Shown: one piece after another, positions 15,074 to 24,558 of the stretch
Numbering within the stretch: position 1 is the first letter of the stretch
Layout: every line of letters starts with the position of its first letter
Origin: Myxococcota bacterium
GTDB taxonomy: Bacteria > Myxococcota_A > UBA796 > CAJQPC01
Direction: 5' to 3'
Assembly (NCBI GenBank): GCA_023150775.1
Contig: JAKLKE010000017.1
Span: 1 to 42,753, forward strand
Length of the DNA stretch: 42,753 nt
Notes under the pieces: generated by a model
The model's database searches: none
What the model saw: the letters and a program-made list of their open reading frames with translations, nothing else
What the model was told of the DNA's origin: nothing
Translations under genes and position numbers: made by a program

Positions 15074-16444
15074 ATGTCATCGCTTGAGAAGACCCTGCAT
15101 GACGTTGACTCCGAAGACGCCGGGGGGGTCGACACCAACACCAACGTCTTGACCGTGGTGCACCACATCCGTCAGGACGCCGTCGGGGTGCGCCGGGCGC
15201 TCGTCGCCGGGCCGCCCTTGGTGCTGGGCCGCGGTCGCGGTGAGCTGGGCGCCGGGAACCTCGACGATCCCCTGCTCTCCCGGGCCCACTGTGAGGTGAA
15301 GCTCGGCGATCAAGGGGTCGAGGTGCGCGACGCGGGCAGCCTCAACGGCTCCTTCGTCAACGGGCAGTCTTTCACCCGCACCGCCCTGCGTGAGGGGGAC
15401 ATCCTCGGCCTGGGCAACATCCTCCTGCTCTTGCACCGCGCGCCGCGCAGCTTCACCCCGCGCCCGCACCCCCGGCTGATCGGCGGCAGCGCGAAGCTCT
15501 CTCGGCTCTTGGAGGACGTGGACCGCGTCGCGCCACGAATGACGACGGTGCTCGTGCAAGGCGAGACCGGCGTCGGCAAAGAGCTCATCGCCCAAGAGGT
15601 CCACCTCGCCAGCGGCCGACAAGGGCGCTTCGTCGCGGTGAACTGCGGGGCCATGCCCGAGGCGCTCTTGCTCTCCGAGCTCTTCGGCCACACCCGCGGC
15701 GCCTTCACCGGGGCCGACCGCGAGCGCAGCGGCCTCGTCCAGGCCGCCGAAGGGGGCACGCTGTTTCTCGATGAGATCGGCGAGGCGCCGCCGGGCCTGC
15801 AGGTCGCGCTCCTGCGCCTGCTTCAAGAGCAAGAGTACCGCCCCGTCGGCTCAAGCCAGGTGCACAAAGCCGACGTACGTTTTGTCGCCGCCACCCACCG
15901 CGACCTCTCCGTGCTCGTCGCCCAGGGCCAGTTTCGCGAGGATCTCTTCGGGCGCCTGCGCTGGGCGCTGCATGTGCCCTCGCTTCGTGAGCGCCCTGAA
16001 GACATCCCGCTCCTCGCCCGGCACTTTGTGCGCCTCCACGCCGGTCGGCCCCTCGACATCCACCGCAGCCTCATGCTCTTGATGCTGCGTTACCGCTGGC
16101 CCCGGAACGTGCGTGAGCTCGACGCCTGGATCGAGCGCCTGTGTGTGGAGCAGTCCGACGCCGACTGCCTGCGGCCCTCGGACTGGATTCAGCTCGCCGT
16201 GAGCGCCCAAGAGCCTAGCCCCGCCGCGCCTCCCTCCCCCAGCCTGGCCGCGCCGATCGTCGCCGACCGCAGCGCGAAGCCCAGCGCCGAGTCCTTACGC
16301 CAGCTCTTCTTCGCCGTGAACGGCAACGTGAAGGCCCTCGCCGGGCGCCTCGGCGTCTCCCGAAACACGCTCTACCGCTGGTTCAAAGAGTACGAGATCG
16401 ACCCCGACGCCTTACGATCCGGCGGCGTCGGCGGCCTGGGCTGA
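15074..16444 (+). CDS. FHA-domain sigma54-dependent transcriptional activator
   Basis: Enhancer-binding protein of 456 aa that opens sigma54 promoters by ATP hydrolysis. Instead of a receiver domain it has an N-terminal FHA domain (about 45-122; [27 protein letters not shown]), which reads phosphothreonine and so couples it to Ser/Thr kinases. The AAA+ domain has Walker A GETGVGKE (163-170), an intact GAFTGA sigma54 loop (209-214) and Walker [13 protein letters not shown] Fis-type helix-turn-helix ends it ([20 protein letters not shown]). ATG 15074 follows a TATGAT hexamer at 15007-15012 by about 60 nt. Its 3' end overlaps the opposing gene by 33 nt. The kinase at 3419 is a candidate partner only by type. 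Confidence 0.95.
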   Translation: MSSLEKTLHDVDSEDAGGVDTNTNVLTVVHHIRQDAVGVRRALVAGPPLVLGRGRGELGAGNLDDPLLSRAHCEVKLGDQGVEVRDAGSLNGSFVNGQSFTRTALREGDILGLGNILLLLHRAPRSFTPRPHPRLIGGSAKLSRLLEDVDRVAPRMTTVLVQGETGVGKELIAQEVHLASGRQGRFVAVNCGAMPEALLLSELFGHTRGAFTGADRERSGLVQAAEGGTLFLDEIGEAPPGLQVALLRLLQEQEYRPVGSSQVHKADVRFVAATHRDLSVLVAQGQFREDLFGRLRWALHVPSLRERPEDIPLLARHFVRLHAGRPLDIHRSLMLLMLRYRWPRNVRELDAWIERLCVEQSDADCLRPSDWIQLAVSAQEPSPAAPPSPSLAAPIVADRSAKPSAESLRQLFFAVNGNVKALAGRLGVSRNTLYRWFKEYEIDPDALRSGGVGGLG

Positions 16445-16909
16445 GCCCCGCCGGGCCTGAATCAGCCGCGCCCCCAGCGCCGCCGCCGCGCCCCAGCCGC
16501 TCGCCGCGAGGGCCCACAGCCAGACCGAGCCCGGTCCAGCCGCCTCATCGGGTTGACCGACGGCCTCCTCCGCCGCTGAGCTGAGCAGGCCATCGACGCC
16601 GAGGCGCAGGCGCAGCTCAGGGCCGGGGCCGTCTGGGCGCCGCGCCTTCGCCGGGGCCGTCCACACCTCCGCCACCAAGAGCCGGGCGCTCAGGTTTGTC
16701 CCGGGCGGCGCGGGGTCGAGGAGCGCGGTGAACACGGCGTCTCCGGCCTTCACGTCCGGCGGCTGGCCGTCATCCCGGGCGACGAAGGTGGACGGCGCGT
16801 CGGCCACGAGCTCAACGGTCACCTCACCGGAGAGGCGACCGCCACGGTCCTCTACCCGCACGATGAGGGGCTCGGCGAGCGCCGCGCCCAGAGCACACCA
16901 CCCGAGCAC
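16412..16909 (-). CDS. hypothetical secreted protein with C-terminal membrane anchor
   Basis: A 165-aa protein I do not recognise. It begins with a short signal peptide (MLGWCALGAALA), then a beta-rich acidic domain (about 15-105: RLSGEVTVELVADAPSTF, DAVFTALLDPAPPGTNL) that looks like a periplasmic immunoglobulin-like fold. A hydrophobic helix (VWLWALAASGWGAAAALGARL) and a short basic/polar tail end it. GTG 16909 is used; a CTG four codons earlier, within the stop of the radical SAM gene, would give a better signal peptide. It lies 5 nt after that gene, so they are co-transcribed. Confidence 0.6.
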   Translation of the reverse strand: MLGWCALGAALAEPLIVRVEDRGGRLSGEVTVELVADAPSTFVARDDGQPPDVKAGDAVFTALLDPAPPGTNLSARLLVAEVWTAPAKARRPDGPGPELRLRLGVDGLLSSAAEEAVGQPDEAAGPGSVWLWALAASGWGAAAALGARLIQARRGSAQAADAAGS

Positions 16910-16914
16910 CGCCG

Positions 16915-18414
16915 TCAGACCGTCGCGATCTTGCCCAGACCCACCTGGGGAATGCGCCGCATCACCGTAGACTTGACGATCTCGCTGAGCACCGTAGCCC
17001 CGCCCAACATCTCCATGAGCTCCTCGCGGCCTTCAGACTTCGAGAGCTTGCGGCGGATGAGGTCGGGGCGCATGTAGAACTTGAGGTAAGCCTTGGTGCG
17101 ATACGCCCGGAGCTGCTCGGCGGTGAAGGTCTCCGTCTCAAGCTGGGGCAAGAGCCCGCCGCCGTTCACGGTGTACTCACGCCAAAAATCGCCGCTCACA
17201 TAGCCGCGCTCTTGGCTGATCGTGTACAGATCCGTGCCGGGCAAGGCTGTCGCCACAGAGAACGACGCCCAGTCGAGGCCGATGTCGGCGGCGAAGTTCA
17301 TCGTCTCCTCCACGTCCTCGGGCGTGGCGTCGTAGTAGCCGATCATGAAGTAGCCGCGCGTCTCGATGCCCTCCTCCCGGGCGATGCGGAAGGCCTTACG
17401 CGTCTGGTCGCGAGTGATCTGTTTGTTCATGATCTTGAGCACACGGTCGGTCCCGGCCTCAACACCCATGTGGATCGAGCGCAGGCCCGCCTGCTTGAGC
17501 CAGCGCAGCACCTCGCGGTCCACCGTGTCCACCCGGGCGCGGATGTTGAACTTCACCTTGAGGCCGCGCTGCTGGACCAGCTCAGAGAAACGTTTCATCC
17601 GGCGTTTGCCGATGGTGAAGGTCTCATCAAACATCACGATCTCACGGACGCCGTGCTCCTTCTCCAGAAACTCCATCTCGTCCACGACGAGCTCGGGCGA
17701 GCGGAAGCGCAGCTTCTCGCTGTAGACCTGCGAACAATACCCACAGTGCCAGGGGCAGCCCCGGGTGGTCACCATCGTCGCGAAGGGGCGAAGCAGAGTG
17801 AGGCAGTGGTAGCTGGGGATGTCGACCAGATCCCAGGCGGGCATCGGGTAACGGTCGATGTCTTTGGGCAGGGCCCGGGGGCCGTTTCGCACGACGGAGC
17901 CGTCCTTCATGCGCACGACGGTGCCGTCGATGCCGAGGAGGTTGTGCCCGGCCTCAAAACGTTCGCAGATCTCCAAGAAGGTCTCTTCGCCGTCGCCGAC
18001 CACGGCGAGGTCGAAGCAGGGCCACGACAGCGACTCTTCGGCGTAGAGGGAGAGGTGCGGGCCGCCGAGCACGATGATCGCCTCGGGGCAGACCTCACGA
18101 ACCATCTGGGCGATCTCGATGACCGCGGGCCAGCCAAGGGTCTTGGCCGTGAGCGCGACGATCTGGGGCTTGATGTCGGCCACGCGCTGGCGCCCCTCGG
18201 CGGGGAGCAGGTTCATCGCGTGCAGATCTAAGAAGTGTACGTCGTGGAAGCCGTTCTGGCGCACCCACGACGCGAGGCCCAAGAGCGGCAACGAGGGGAA
18301 GATGCCCAGCTTCTCGGCGGCCTTCTTCGAGAGCGGCTGCTGGTCGGCGGCCTCGTGGTACTTCATGAAGAGGATGCGGGTCTTCTTAGATCCGGCGGTG
18401 TTCAGCGAGGGCAT
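16915..18414 (-). CDS. B12-binding-domain radical SAM protein
   Basis: Predicted 499-aa radical enzyme of the cobalamin-dependent class B. The N-terminal half is a Rossmann-like B12-binding domain (about 25-165; FPSLPLLGLASWVRQNG, ADIKPQIVALTAKTLGW, IIVLGGPHLSLYAEESL, VVGDGEETFLEICERF). The core has TTRGCPWHCGYCSQVY with the CxxxCxxC cluster motif, followed by the usual barrel elements (FDETFTIGKRRMKRF, IHMGVEAGTDRVLKIM). The family includes methyltransferases and ring-forming enzymes for lipids, hopanoids and peptides; which one this is cannot be told. GGGAG lies 5 nt before ATG 18414. The gene after it encodes a small envelope protein. Confidence 0.9.
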   Translation of the reverse strand: MPSLNTAGSKKTRILFMKYHEAADQQPLSKKAAEKLGIFPSLPLLGLASWVRQNGFHDVHFLDLHAMNLLPAEGRQRVADIKPQIVALTAKTLGWPAVIEIAQMVREVCPEAIIVLGGPHLSLYAEESLSWPCFDLAVVGDGEETFLEICERFEAGHNLLGIDGTVVRMKDGSVVRNGPRALPKDIDRYPMPAWDLVDIPSYHCLTLLRPFATMVTTRGCPWHCGYCSQVYSEKLRFRSPELVVDEMEFLEKEHGVREIVMFDETFTIGKRRMKRFSELVQQRGLKVKFNIRARVDTVDREVLRWLKQAGLRSIHMGVEAGTDRVLKIMNKQITRDQTRKAFRIAREEGIETRGYFMIGYYDATPEDVEETMNFAADIGLDWASFSVATALPGTDLYTISQERGYVSGDFWREYTVNGGGLLPQLETETFTAEQLRAYRTKAYLKFYMRPDLIRRKLSKSEGREELMEMLGGATVLSEIVKSTVMRRIPQVGLGKIATV

Positions 18415-18485
18415 GGGGGCTCCCGGCGCGTAGTCGGTCAGTAGGCCTCAGGATAGCACCTTCCCCCGTCAACGGTGCGACCCGC

Positions 18486-18515
18486 TTGTGAGCGCGCCAG
18501 TCTACGCGGTATACT
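18486..18515 (+). promoter_or_regulatory. sigma70-type promoter of the ABC importer operon
   Basis: TTGTGA (18486-18491), an 18-bp spacer, then TATACT (18510-18515), which matches 5 of 6 consensus bases. It places the transcript start near 18522 and rules out GTG 18488 as the start of the binding protein. Confidence 0.55.
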
Positions 18516-18556
18516 CGTCCACCGTGTCACCACCACTCCTCCCCGGACCACCACCG

Positions 18557-20380
18557 ATGATCATCACCGCCCCGTCGTCCAGCGCCCTCTCGCCCCTTCT
18601 ACGAGGCGCGGGGCGCTCCCTGCCCCTGGTGATGCTCGCCGGGCTGGTCGGTTGCTCCGGCGACAAAGGCGACGGCGGCCCCACGGCCTCCACAGGCGGC
18701 CCCACGACGAGCCAGGGCCCAGGCAAGGAGCCCTCGGTGGAGGAGCTCGGCGGACGCCGCGACGCCTTGGTGATCGCTGAGCTCTCCGACGCCGACTCCT
18801 TGCTCTACGCCGTCTCCCAGTCGGCCTCGGACAGCGCGCTCATCTCGAACCTGAACATGGACAACTTCGAGGCGACCTTCGACTGCTCCTTGAAGTATGA
18901 GCCCGCGTTCTATGAGTCCTGGACCTGGGACGACACCCACACCATCCTCAAGGTGAAGCTGCGTGAGGGCGTGAGCTGGTCCGACGGCAAACCCGTCACC
19001 GCCCACGACCTCAAGTTCACCTACGACCTCGTCTTAGACCCCGTCGTGGCCAGCCCCCGGCAGTCGATGCTGGAGAAGATGGTGCCGGGCAAGGCGCCCC
19101 TGGTCATCGACGACTACAACGTCGAGTTCCACTACCAGAAGGCGTACAACACCGCGACGATGTTGCAGCACGCGGGCCTCGCGCCGTCGCCCAAACACGT
19201 CTTAGAGAACGCCGACCGCGCCAGCCTTCGCGGCAACGACTTCCACAAGAACCCGGTCACCACGGGGCCGTGGAAGATCGACAAGTGGGAGCCCGACTCC
19301 CGCATCGTGCTCGTGCCCAACGAGAAGTTCTCTGGGCCCAAAGAGATGACGCCTCGGCTCAACCGCATCATCTTCAAGATCATCCCCGAGTACGCCACCC
19401 GTCTGGTGGAGCTGGAGTCGGGCGCCATCGACCTGATGACGGCGATCTTGCCCACCGACGCCGCGCGCCTCAAGAAGTCGAACCCCGAGCTGAGCTTCTA
19501 TCGCCGGGGCTGGCGCTCCAACGACTACATCGCCTGGAACAACTTCGACTCCGCCGACTACAAGGCCCAGAAAGAGACGGCGAAGGACACGCTGGACTGG
19601 TCCAAGGTGAAGCGCCACCCGATCTTCGGAGACGTGGCCGCCCGCCGCGCGCTCACGAAGGCCATCGACATCGACAAGCTCATCAAGGACCTGCTCACGA
19701 CTGAAGACGGCGAGGTCTACGGCCGCCGCGCCGTGAGCACGGTCACCCCGGCGCTCTGTGAGACCCACAACAACGACATCCCGCTCATCCCGCTGAACGT
19801 CGCCGAGGCCAAGGCCGAGCTTGAGGCGCTGGGCTGGAAAGACACGAACAACGACGGCGTGCTCGACCGCGACGGCAAGCCCTTCCGGTTCACGCTCTTG
19901 ACGAACAGCGGCAACGCCCGGCGCAACAAGGCCGCCGTCGTCGTGCAAGACAACCTCAAGGCCATCGGCGTCGACATGCAGATCGAGCAGGTCGAGTCGA
20001 ACACCTTCTTTGAGCGCCTGCGCAAGAAGGACTACGAGGCCGCGCTCTCGGGCTGGAGCGCGTCGTTGGCCCCGGACATGAACCCGATGTGGCACAGCGG
20101 CGAGAAGTACGAGTTCAACTTCACCGGCTACTCAAACCCCCAGGTAGACAAGCTCATCGCCGAGGCTCTGGAGGAGCCCGACGACGCGAAGTCGAACGCC
20201 ATGATCAAGGAGGCCCAGCGCCTGATCTACGAGGATCAGCCCTACACCTTCTTGTACTGGATGGACGAGATCGTCGCCGTTCACTCCCGGTTTAAGGACG
20301 TGCGGGTAGACATCCTCTCCCAGTACCGGCGCATGGACGCCTGGTGGGTGCCCGCGAACGAGGTCAAGTACCCTCAGTGA
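18557..20380 (+). CDS. peptide-type ABC transporter substrate-binding lipoprotein
   Basis: Extracytoplasmic solute-binding protein of family 5 (DppA/OppA/NikA class), 607 aa. The signal peptide ends in a lipobox, LAGLVGC, followed by a Gly/Ser/Thr linker. Family features include a segment like YEPAFYESWTWDDTHTILKV, LREGVSWSDGKPVTAHDLKF (the KW.DG.P.TA.D signature), RRALTKAIDIDKLI, and a C-terminal NPQVDKLIAEALEE. It captures peptides or similar solutes for the permeases that follow. The start at ATG 18557 is chosen because the upstream promoter spans 18486-18515. It heads a five-gene operon; oppB-like comes 23 nt after its stop. Confidence 0.92.
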   Translation: MIITAPSSSALSPLLRGAGRSLPLVMLAGLVGCSGDKGDGGPTASTGGPTTSQGPGKEPSVEELGGRRDALVIAELSDADSLLYAVSQSASDSALISNLNMDNFEATFDCSLKYEPAFYESWTWDDTHTILKVKLREGVSWSDGKPVTAHDLKFTYDLVLDPVVASPRQSMLEKMVPGKAPLVIDDYNVEFHYQKAYNTATMLQHAGLAPSPKHVLENADRASLRGNDFHKNPVTTGPWKIDKWEPDSRIVLVPNEKFSGPKEMTPRLNRIIFKIIPEYATRLVELESGAIDLMTAILPTDAARLKKSNPELSFYRRGWRSNDYIAWNNFDSADYKAQKETAKDTLDWSKVKRHPIFGDVAARRALTKAIDIDKLIKDLLTTEDGEVYGRRAVSTVTPALCETHNNDIPLIPLNVAEAKAELEALGWKDTNNDGVLDRDGKPFRFTLLTNSGNARRNKAAVVVQDNLKAIGVDMQIEQVESNTFFERLRKKDYEAALSGWSASLAPDMNPMWHSGEKYEFNFTGYSNPQVDKLIAEALEEPDDAKSNAMIKEAQRLIYEDQPYTFLYWMDEIVAVHSRFKDVRVDILSQYRRMDAWWVPANEVKYPQ

Positions 20381-20403
20381 CCCGGCGCGGGTGAAGGAAG
20401 AGG

Positions 20404-21372
20404 ATGTTCACGTATACGCTCAAGAAGCTGGCGATGGCCCTGCCCCTGTTGTGGGGGGTCATCACCTTGATCTTCTTCTTGATTGAGCTGTCGCCGGGCG
20501 ACGCCACGGATCGGTTCTTCACCCCGGAGACCCCGCCCGAGGTGCGGCAGGCGATCACCGAGAAGTGGGGCCTAGACAAGCCCGCCGTCACCCGCTACGG
20601 CATCATGATGCTGAACCTCCTCCAAGGGGACTTCGGGCGGTCGATCTCTCAAGAGCGGCCGGTGTTTGACATCGTGCTCGACGCCTTGCCGAACACCCTC
20701 GTGCTGAGCCTGCTCTCGCTCATCGTCATCAACCTCGTCGGCGTCGTGCTGGGCATCGTTCAGGCCGCGCGGCAGTACAGCGCCCTCGACGGCGGGCTCT
20801 CGGTGCTCTCGCTGTTCTTCTACTCCATGCCCGGCTTCTGGCTGGCCTTGGTGCTGCAGCTCGTCTTCGGGCTGTGGTGGCCGGTTCTGCCCACCTCGGG
20901 CATGATCGACCCGGTCATGCACGACTACATGACCCCCTCCCAGCAGACCTGGGACAAGCTCAGCCACCTCGTCTTGCCCGGCGTGGCCTTGGGCGTGTCG
21001 TCCGCGGCGTCTGTCGCCCGGTACATGCGGTCGAGCTTGCTGGAGGTCATTCGCCAGGACTACATCCGCACGGCGAAGGCCAAGGGCCTGCCGGAGTACG
21101 TCGTGGTGCTCAAGCACGCGCTGAGAAACGCGCTGCTGCCGATCATCACGATCTTGGGGATGCAGCTCCCGTTCTTGGTCTCCGGCGCGGTGCTCGTCGA
21201 GAGCATCTTCGCCTGGCCGGGCATGGGGCGGCTCATCGTGCAGGCGATCTTCTCCCAAGACACGCCGCTCATCATCGCCTGCTTCTTCATCCTGACGATG
21301 CTCGTCGTCGTGGGCAACCTCGTGGCGGACCTGCTCTACGCGGTGGTGGACCCCCGCATCCGGTTTGAGTGA
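20404..21372 (+). CDS. ABC transporter permease, DppB/OppB type
   Basis: First transmembrane subunit of the importer, 322 aa, with six predicted helices. The N-terminus (MFTYTLKKLAMALPLLWGVI, then TLIFFLIELSPGDATD) is the standard DppB start. The cytoplasmic EAA loop that docks the ATPase is YIRTAKAKGLPEYVVVLKHA, followed by LRNALLPIITILGMQLPFLV. GGAAGAGG lies directly before ATG 20404. Its stop overlaps the next ATG by one base (TGATG), so translation is coupled. Confidence 0.95.
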   Translation: MFTYTLKKLAMALPLLWGVITLIFFLIELSPGDATDRFFTPETPPEVRQAITEKWGLDKPAVTRYGIMMLNLLQGDFGRSISQERPVFDIVLDALPNTLVLSLLSLIVINLVGVVLGIVQAARQYSALDGGLSVLSLFFYSMPGFWLALVLQLVFGLWWPVLPTSGMIDPVMHDYMTPSQQTWDKLSHLVLPGVALGVSSAASVARYMRSSLLEVIRQDYIRTAKAKGLPEYVVVLKHALRNALLPIITILGMQLPFLVSGAVLVESIFAWPGMGRLIVQAIFSQDTPLIIACFFILTMLVVVGNLVADLLYAVVDPRIRFE

Positions 21373-22526
21373 TGGGGGCCCCCGTGACACCACAAGACCA
21401 CAAGCCGAGCCCTTTGGGCTACGTCCCTGGCCTTGGCCACCTCCTGCGGGGGGACTGGCCGAACGCCATCGGGCTCTCGGTGCAGCTCCTCATCTTGATC
21501 TGGGCCGCCGTGGCCGGGTTTCCGCGTCTGGGTGAGCTCCTGTTCCCCGAGCAAGGCGGCTCGGGCCTGCACCCCTGGATCGCGCTCATCGCGTGGTTTG
21601 GGGTGGTGGGCCTCGTCGGCTACACGACCTGGGCCGGACAGCAGCCGCCGCCGCCCAAAGACGCCGTGCGTAGCCCCACCGCCGAGCTGGTCAAGCAGTT
21701 TCAGCGCAACCGCGCCGGGGTCTTCGGCCTGCACATCGTGAGCTGGATGATCGTGCTCGCCCTGCTCACGCCGCTCGTCGCGCCTTTTGACCCCGACGCC
21801 TTGGACGTCGGCGGCAAGAGCCTCCCGCCCCAGCCCGGCTACTGGATGGGCACCGACGACTTCGGCCGCGACCTGCTCTCGCGCTCGCTCTACGGCGCCC
21901 GCATCTCGCTCTCCATCGGCTTCATCGCCGTGGGCCTCTCGGCCACCTTGGGCGCGCTCATCGGCGCCGTCGCCGGCTACTTCGGCGGCTGGGTAGACCG
22001 CGTGTCGATGTGGATGGTCGATCTCCTCCTCGCCTTGCCGCGCCTCGTCCTGCTCCTGGCCATCGTCGGGCTGTTCCGCTCGGCGGGGGCGCAGTCGTTG
22101 TTCCTCATCGTCGTGATCTTGGGCCTCACCGGCTGGATGGGCGTGAGCCGCATCGTGCGCGCCCAGGTGCTCACGCTGAAAGAGCAAGACTTTGTGCAGG
22201 CCTGCCGGGCCATGGGCATCCCCGACTCCCGCATCATCCTCGGGCACATCTTGCCCAACGCCATGGCCCCGGTGATCGTGAACGCCTCCTTGGCCATCGG
22301 CGGGACGATCTTGACCGAGGCCAGCCTCTCGTTCTTGGGCCTGGGCGTGCCGCCGCCTACGGCCACCTGGGGCAGCATCATCAACGACGGGCGCGAGTTT
22401 ATGCGCACCGCGCCGTGGATCACCATCGGGCCGGGCCTGCTCATCGTGCTCGCGGTGATGAGCTTCAACCTCTTGGGCGACGGCCTGCGCGACGCCCTCG
22501 ACCCCAAGCTGCGGGGGCGGGCATGA
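21372..22526 (+). CDS. ABC transporter permease, DppC/OppC type, with extra N-terminal membrane region
   Basis: Second permease, 384 aa, about 90 residues longer than usual. The C-terminal 280 residues are a normal Dpp[22 protein letters not shown]-like [15 protein letters not shown], and the EAA loop around [20 protein letters not shown] with ILPN. The added N-terminus (1-110) has [20 protein letters not shown] followed by two hydrophobic helices and a Pro-rich linker. ATG 21372 shares a base with the previous stop; GTG 21369 is the alternative. It overlaps the next gene by 4 nt (ATGA). Confidence 0.93.
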   Translation: MGAPVTPQDHKPSPLGYVPGLGHLLRGDWPNAIGLSVQLLILIWAAVAGFPRLGELLFPEQGGSGLHPWIALIAWFGVVGLVGYTTWAGQQPPPPKDAVRSPTAELVKQFQRNRAGVFGLHIVSWMIVLALLTPLVAPFDPDALDVGGKSLPPQPGYWMGTDDFGRDLLSRSLYGARISLSIGFIAVGLSATLGALIGAVAGYFGGWVDRVSMWMVDLLLALPRLVLLLAIVGLFRSAGAQSLFLIVVILGLTGWMGVSRIVRAQVLTLKEQDFVQACRAMGIPDSRIILGHILPNAMAPVIVNASLAIGGTILTEASLSFLGLGVPPPTATWGSIINDGREFMRTAPWITIGPGLLIVLAVMSFNLLGDGLRDALDPKLRGRA

Positions 22527-23518
22527 GCGACGACGCGCTGCTCAAGATTGAGGATCTGCGCACCTACTTCAAGATGGAGGGCGGCTTGGCCCGCGCCGTG
22601 GACGGCGTGAGCTACGAGATCCGCCCCGGGCGCACCCTGGCCGTCGTCGGCGAGTCGGGCTCAGGCAAGTCCGTCACCGCGCTCTCGATCCTGCGGCTCA
22701 TCCCCAGCCCGCCGGGCGTTCACGCCGGGGGCCACATCTTCTTTGAGGGCAAAGACCTCACCACGCTCAGCGAGTCCGAGCTGCAAGACATCCGCGGCAA
22801 CAAGATCGCGATGATCTTCCAGGAGCCGATGACGTCATTGAACCCCGTGTTCACCGTCGGCGACCAGATCGGCGAGAGCTTACGCCTGCACAAGGGCATG
22901 ACCCGCGCCCAGGCCCGTGAGCACGCCATCCAGATGCTCAAAGAGGTGAAGATCCCCTCCCCCGAGGCCCGGGTAGACGAGCACCCGCACCAGCTCTCCG
23001 GCGGGATGCGCCAGCGGGTGATGATCGCCATGGCCTTGGCCTGTAACCCCAAGCTGCTCATCGCGGATGAGCCCACCACCGCCCTCGACGTCACCGTGCA
23101 GGCGCAGATCCTCGACCTGATGCGGGAGCTGCAGGCGAGAAACGGCACGGCGATCCTGTTCATCACCCACGATCTGGGCGTGGTCGCTGAGATGGCGGAC
23201 GACGTGGTGGTGATGTACGCCGGGAAGGTCGTCGAGCGCGCCGACGTGCAGACGCTCTTCGACACGCCGACGCACCCCTACACCCAGGGCCTCTTCCGAT
23301 CCATGCCCGCCCTTGACGGGCAGCGCGGCCCCCTCATCCCCATCGAAGGATCGGTGCCTAGCCCCTTGGATTTCCCCAGCGGATGCCGTTTCCGCAACCG
23401 CTGCCCCCAGGCCGTGGCGCGCTGCGCGGAGTCCGAGCCCGCGCTCTTGGAGCACGGCGCTGGCCACGTCGTCGCCTGCCACGTTGTTGAGGCGAAGCGC
23501 CAGGGGGTGAACGTATGA
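22523..23518 (+). CDS. ABC transporter ATP-binding protein, DppD/OppD type
   Basis: First ATPase of the importer, 331 aa. Walker A is GESGSGKSV, the signature is [16 protein letters not shown], Walker B is [16 protein letters not shown], and the switch histidine is in ITHDLGVV. The C-terminal oligopeptide-transporter extension is present, with cysteines in [16 protein letters not shown] that in this family can hold an iron-sulphur cluster. It overlaps the permease before it and OppF-like after it by 4 nt each. Confidence 0.96.
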   Translation: MSDDALLKIEDLRTYFKMEGGLARAVDGVSYEIRPGRTLAVVGESGSGKSVTALSILRLIPSPPGVHAGGHIFFEGKDLTTLSESELQDIRGNKIAMIFQEPMTSLNPVFTVGDQIGESLRLHKGMTRAQAREHAIQMLKEVKIPSPEARVDEHPHQLSGGMRQRVMIAMALACNPKLLIADEPTTALDVTVQAQILDLMRELQARNGTAILFITHDLGVVAEMADDVVVMYAGKVVERADVQTLFDTPTHPYTQGLFRSMPALDGQRGPLIPIEGSVPSPLDFPSGCRFRNRCPQAVARCAESEPALLEHGAGHVVACHVVEAKRQGVNV

Positions 23519-24546
23519 GCGTGTCGTCATCCGGTGAGGTCTTGCTGGAGGTCACCGACCTTCAAAAACACTTCCCCATCCGCCGGGGCCTGTTGAGCCG
23601 GGTGGTCGGCCAGGTCAAGGCCGTAGACGGCGTGTCGTTCACCGTGCGGCGCGGGGAGACCGTGGGCCTCGTCGGCGAGTCGGGCTGCGGCAAGACCACC
23701 GCCGGGCGCACGATCCTGCGCCTCATCGAGCCCACCGGGGGCCGGGCGATCTTTGAGGGCAAAGACATCTTCGCCATGCCCCAGGAGGAGCTGCGCCAGC
23801 TTCGCCAGCGCATGTCGATCATCTTCCAAGACCCCTACTCTTCGCTGAACCCCCGCATGAACGTCGAGCGCATCGTCGGCGAGGCCCTTGAGGTCCACGG
23901 CATCGCCAAAGGCGCGGCGCTGCGTGAGCGTGTGGCGGCGCTCATGCGCCGGGTGGGCCTGCGGGACGACTCCTTGGAGCGTTACCCCCATGAGTTCTCC
24001 GGCGGCCAGCGCCAGCGCATCGGCATCGCCCGGGCCTTGGCGCTGAACCCGAGCTTCATCGTCTGTGACGAGGCCGTCTCCGCCCTTGACGTGTCCATTC
24101 AGGCCCAGGTCATCAACCTGCTCAAAGAGCTGCAGGGGGAGCTGGGGCTCTCGTACCTGTTCATCGCCCACAACCTCGCCGTCGTAAAACACATCTCCGA
24201 CCGCGTGGCGGTGATGTACCTCGGCCGCATCGTCGAGATGGGCACGGCGGACGAGCTCTTTGACTCGCCGCGCCACCCCTACACCCAAGCCCTGCTCTCG
24301 GCGATCCCCAAGCCGCGCCCCGGTCGCCCCAAGGACCGGGTGTTGTTGGAGGGCGACGTGCCGAGCCCGATGCGGCCGCCGCCGGGCTGCACCTTCCACC
24401 CCCGTTGCCGCCACGCCTTGCCGAAGTGCAGCCAGGTGAGCCCGCCGACCGTCGAGGTCGCCCCAGGCCACGTCGTCGCTTGCCACCTCGTCAGCGACGG
24501 TCTCACCGCGCCGTATCCCATCACCCGCGCCCCCTCGGCGGGCTGA
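23515..24546 (+). CDS. ABC transporter ATP-binding protein, DppF/OppF type
   Basis: Second ATPase, 343 aa, pairing with the previous one. It begins with the DppF-like [21 protein letters not shown]. Walker A is GESGCGKTT, the signature [15 protein letters not shown], Walker [17 protein letters not shown] (Ala replaces the usual Pro after DE), and the switch FIAHNLAVV. The cysteine extension [15 protein letters not shown] closes the protein. It is the last core gene; the MscS gene follows 12 nt later. Confidence 0.96.
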   Translation: MSVSSSGEVLLEVTDLQKHFPIRRGLLSRVVGQVKAVDGVSFTVRRGETVGLVGESGCGKTTAGRTILRLIEPTGGRAIFEGKDIFAMPQEELRQLRQRMSIIFQDPYSSLNPRMNVERIVGEALEVHGIAKGAALRERVAALMRRVGLRDDSLERYPHEFSGGQRQRIGIARALALNPSFIVCDEAVSALDVSIQAQVINLLKELQGELGLSYLFIAHNLAVVKHISDRVAVMYLGRIVEMGTADELFDSPRHPYTQALLSAIPKPRPGRPKDRVLLEGDVPSPMRPPPGCTFHPRCRHALPKCSQVSPPTVEVAPGHVVACHLVSDGLTAPYPITRAPSAG

Positions 24547-24558
24547 GAGAGGAGCCTC

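Noticed and set aside
18488-18556. Longer N-terminus of the ABC binding protein from GTG 18488
   Set aside because: It would begin inside the -35 box of a good promoter and put 23 polar residues before the lipoprotein signal.
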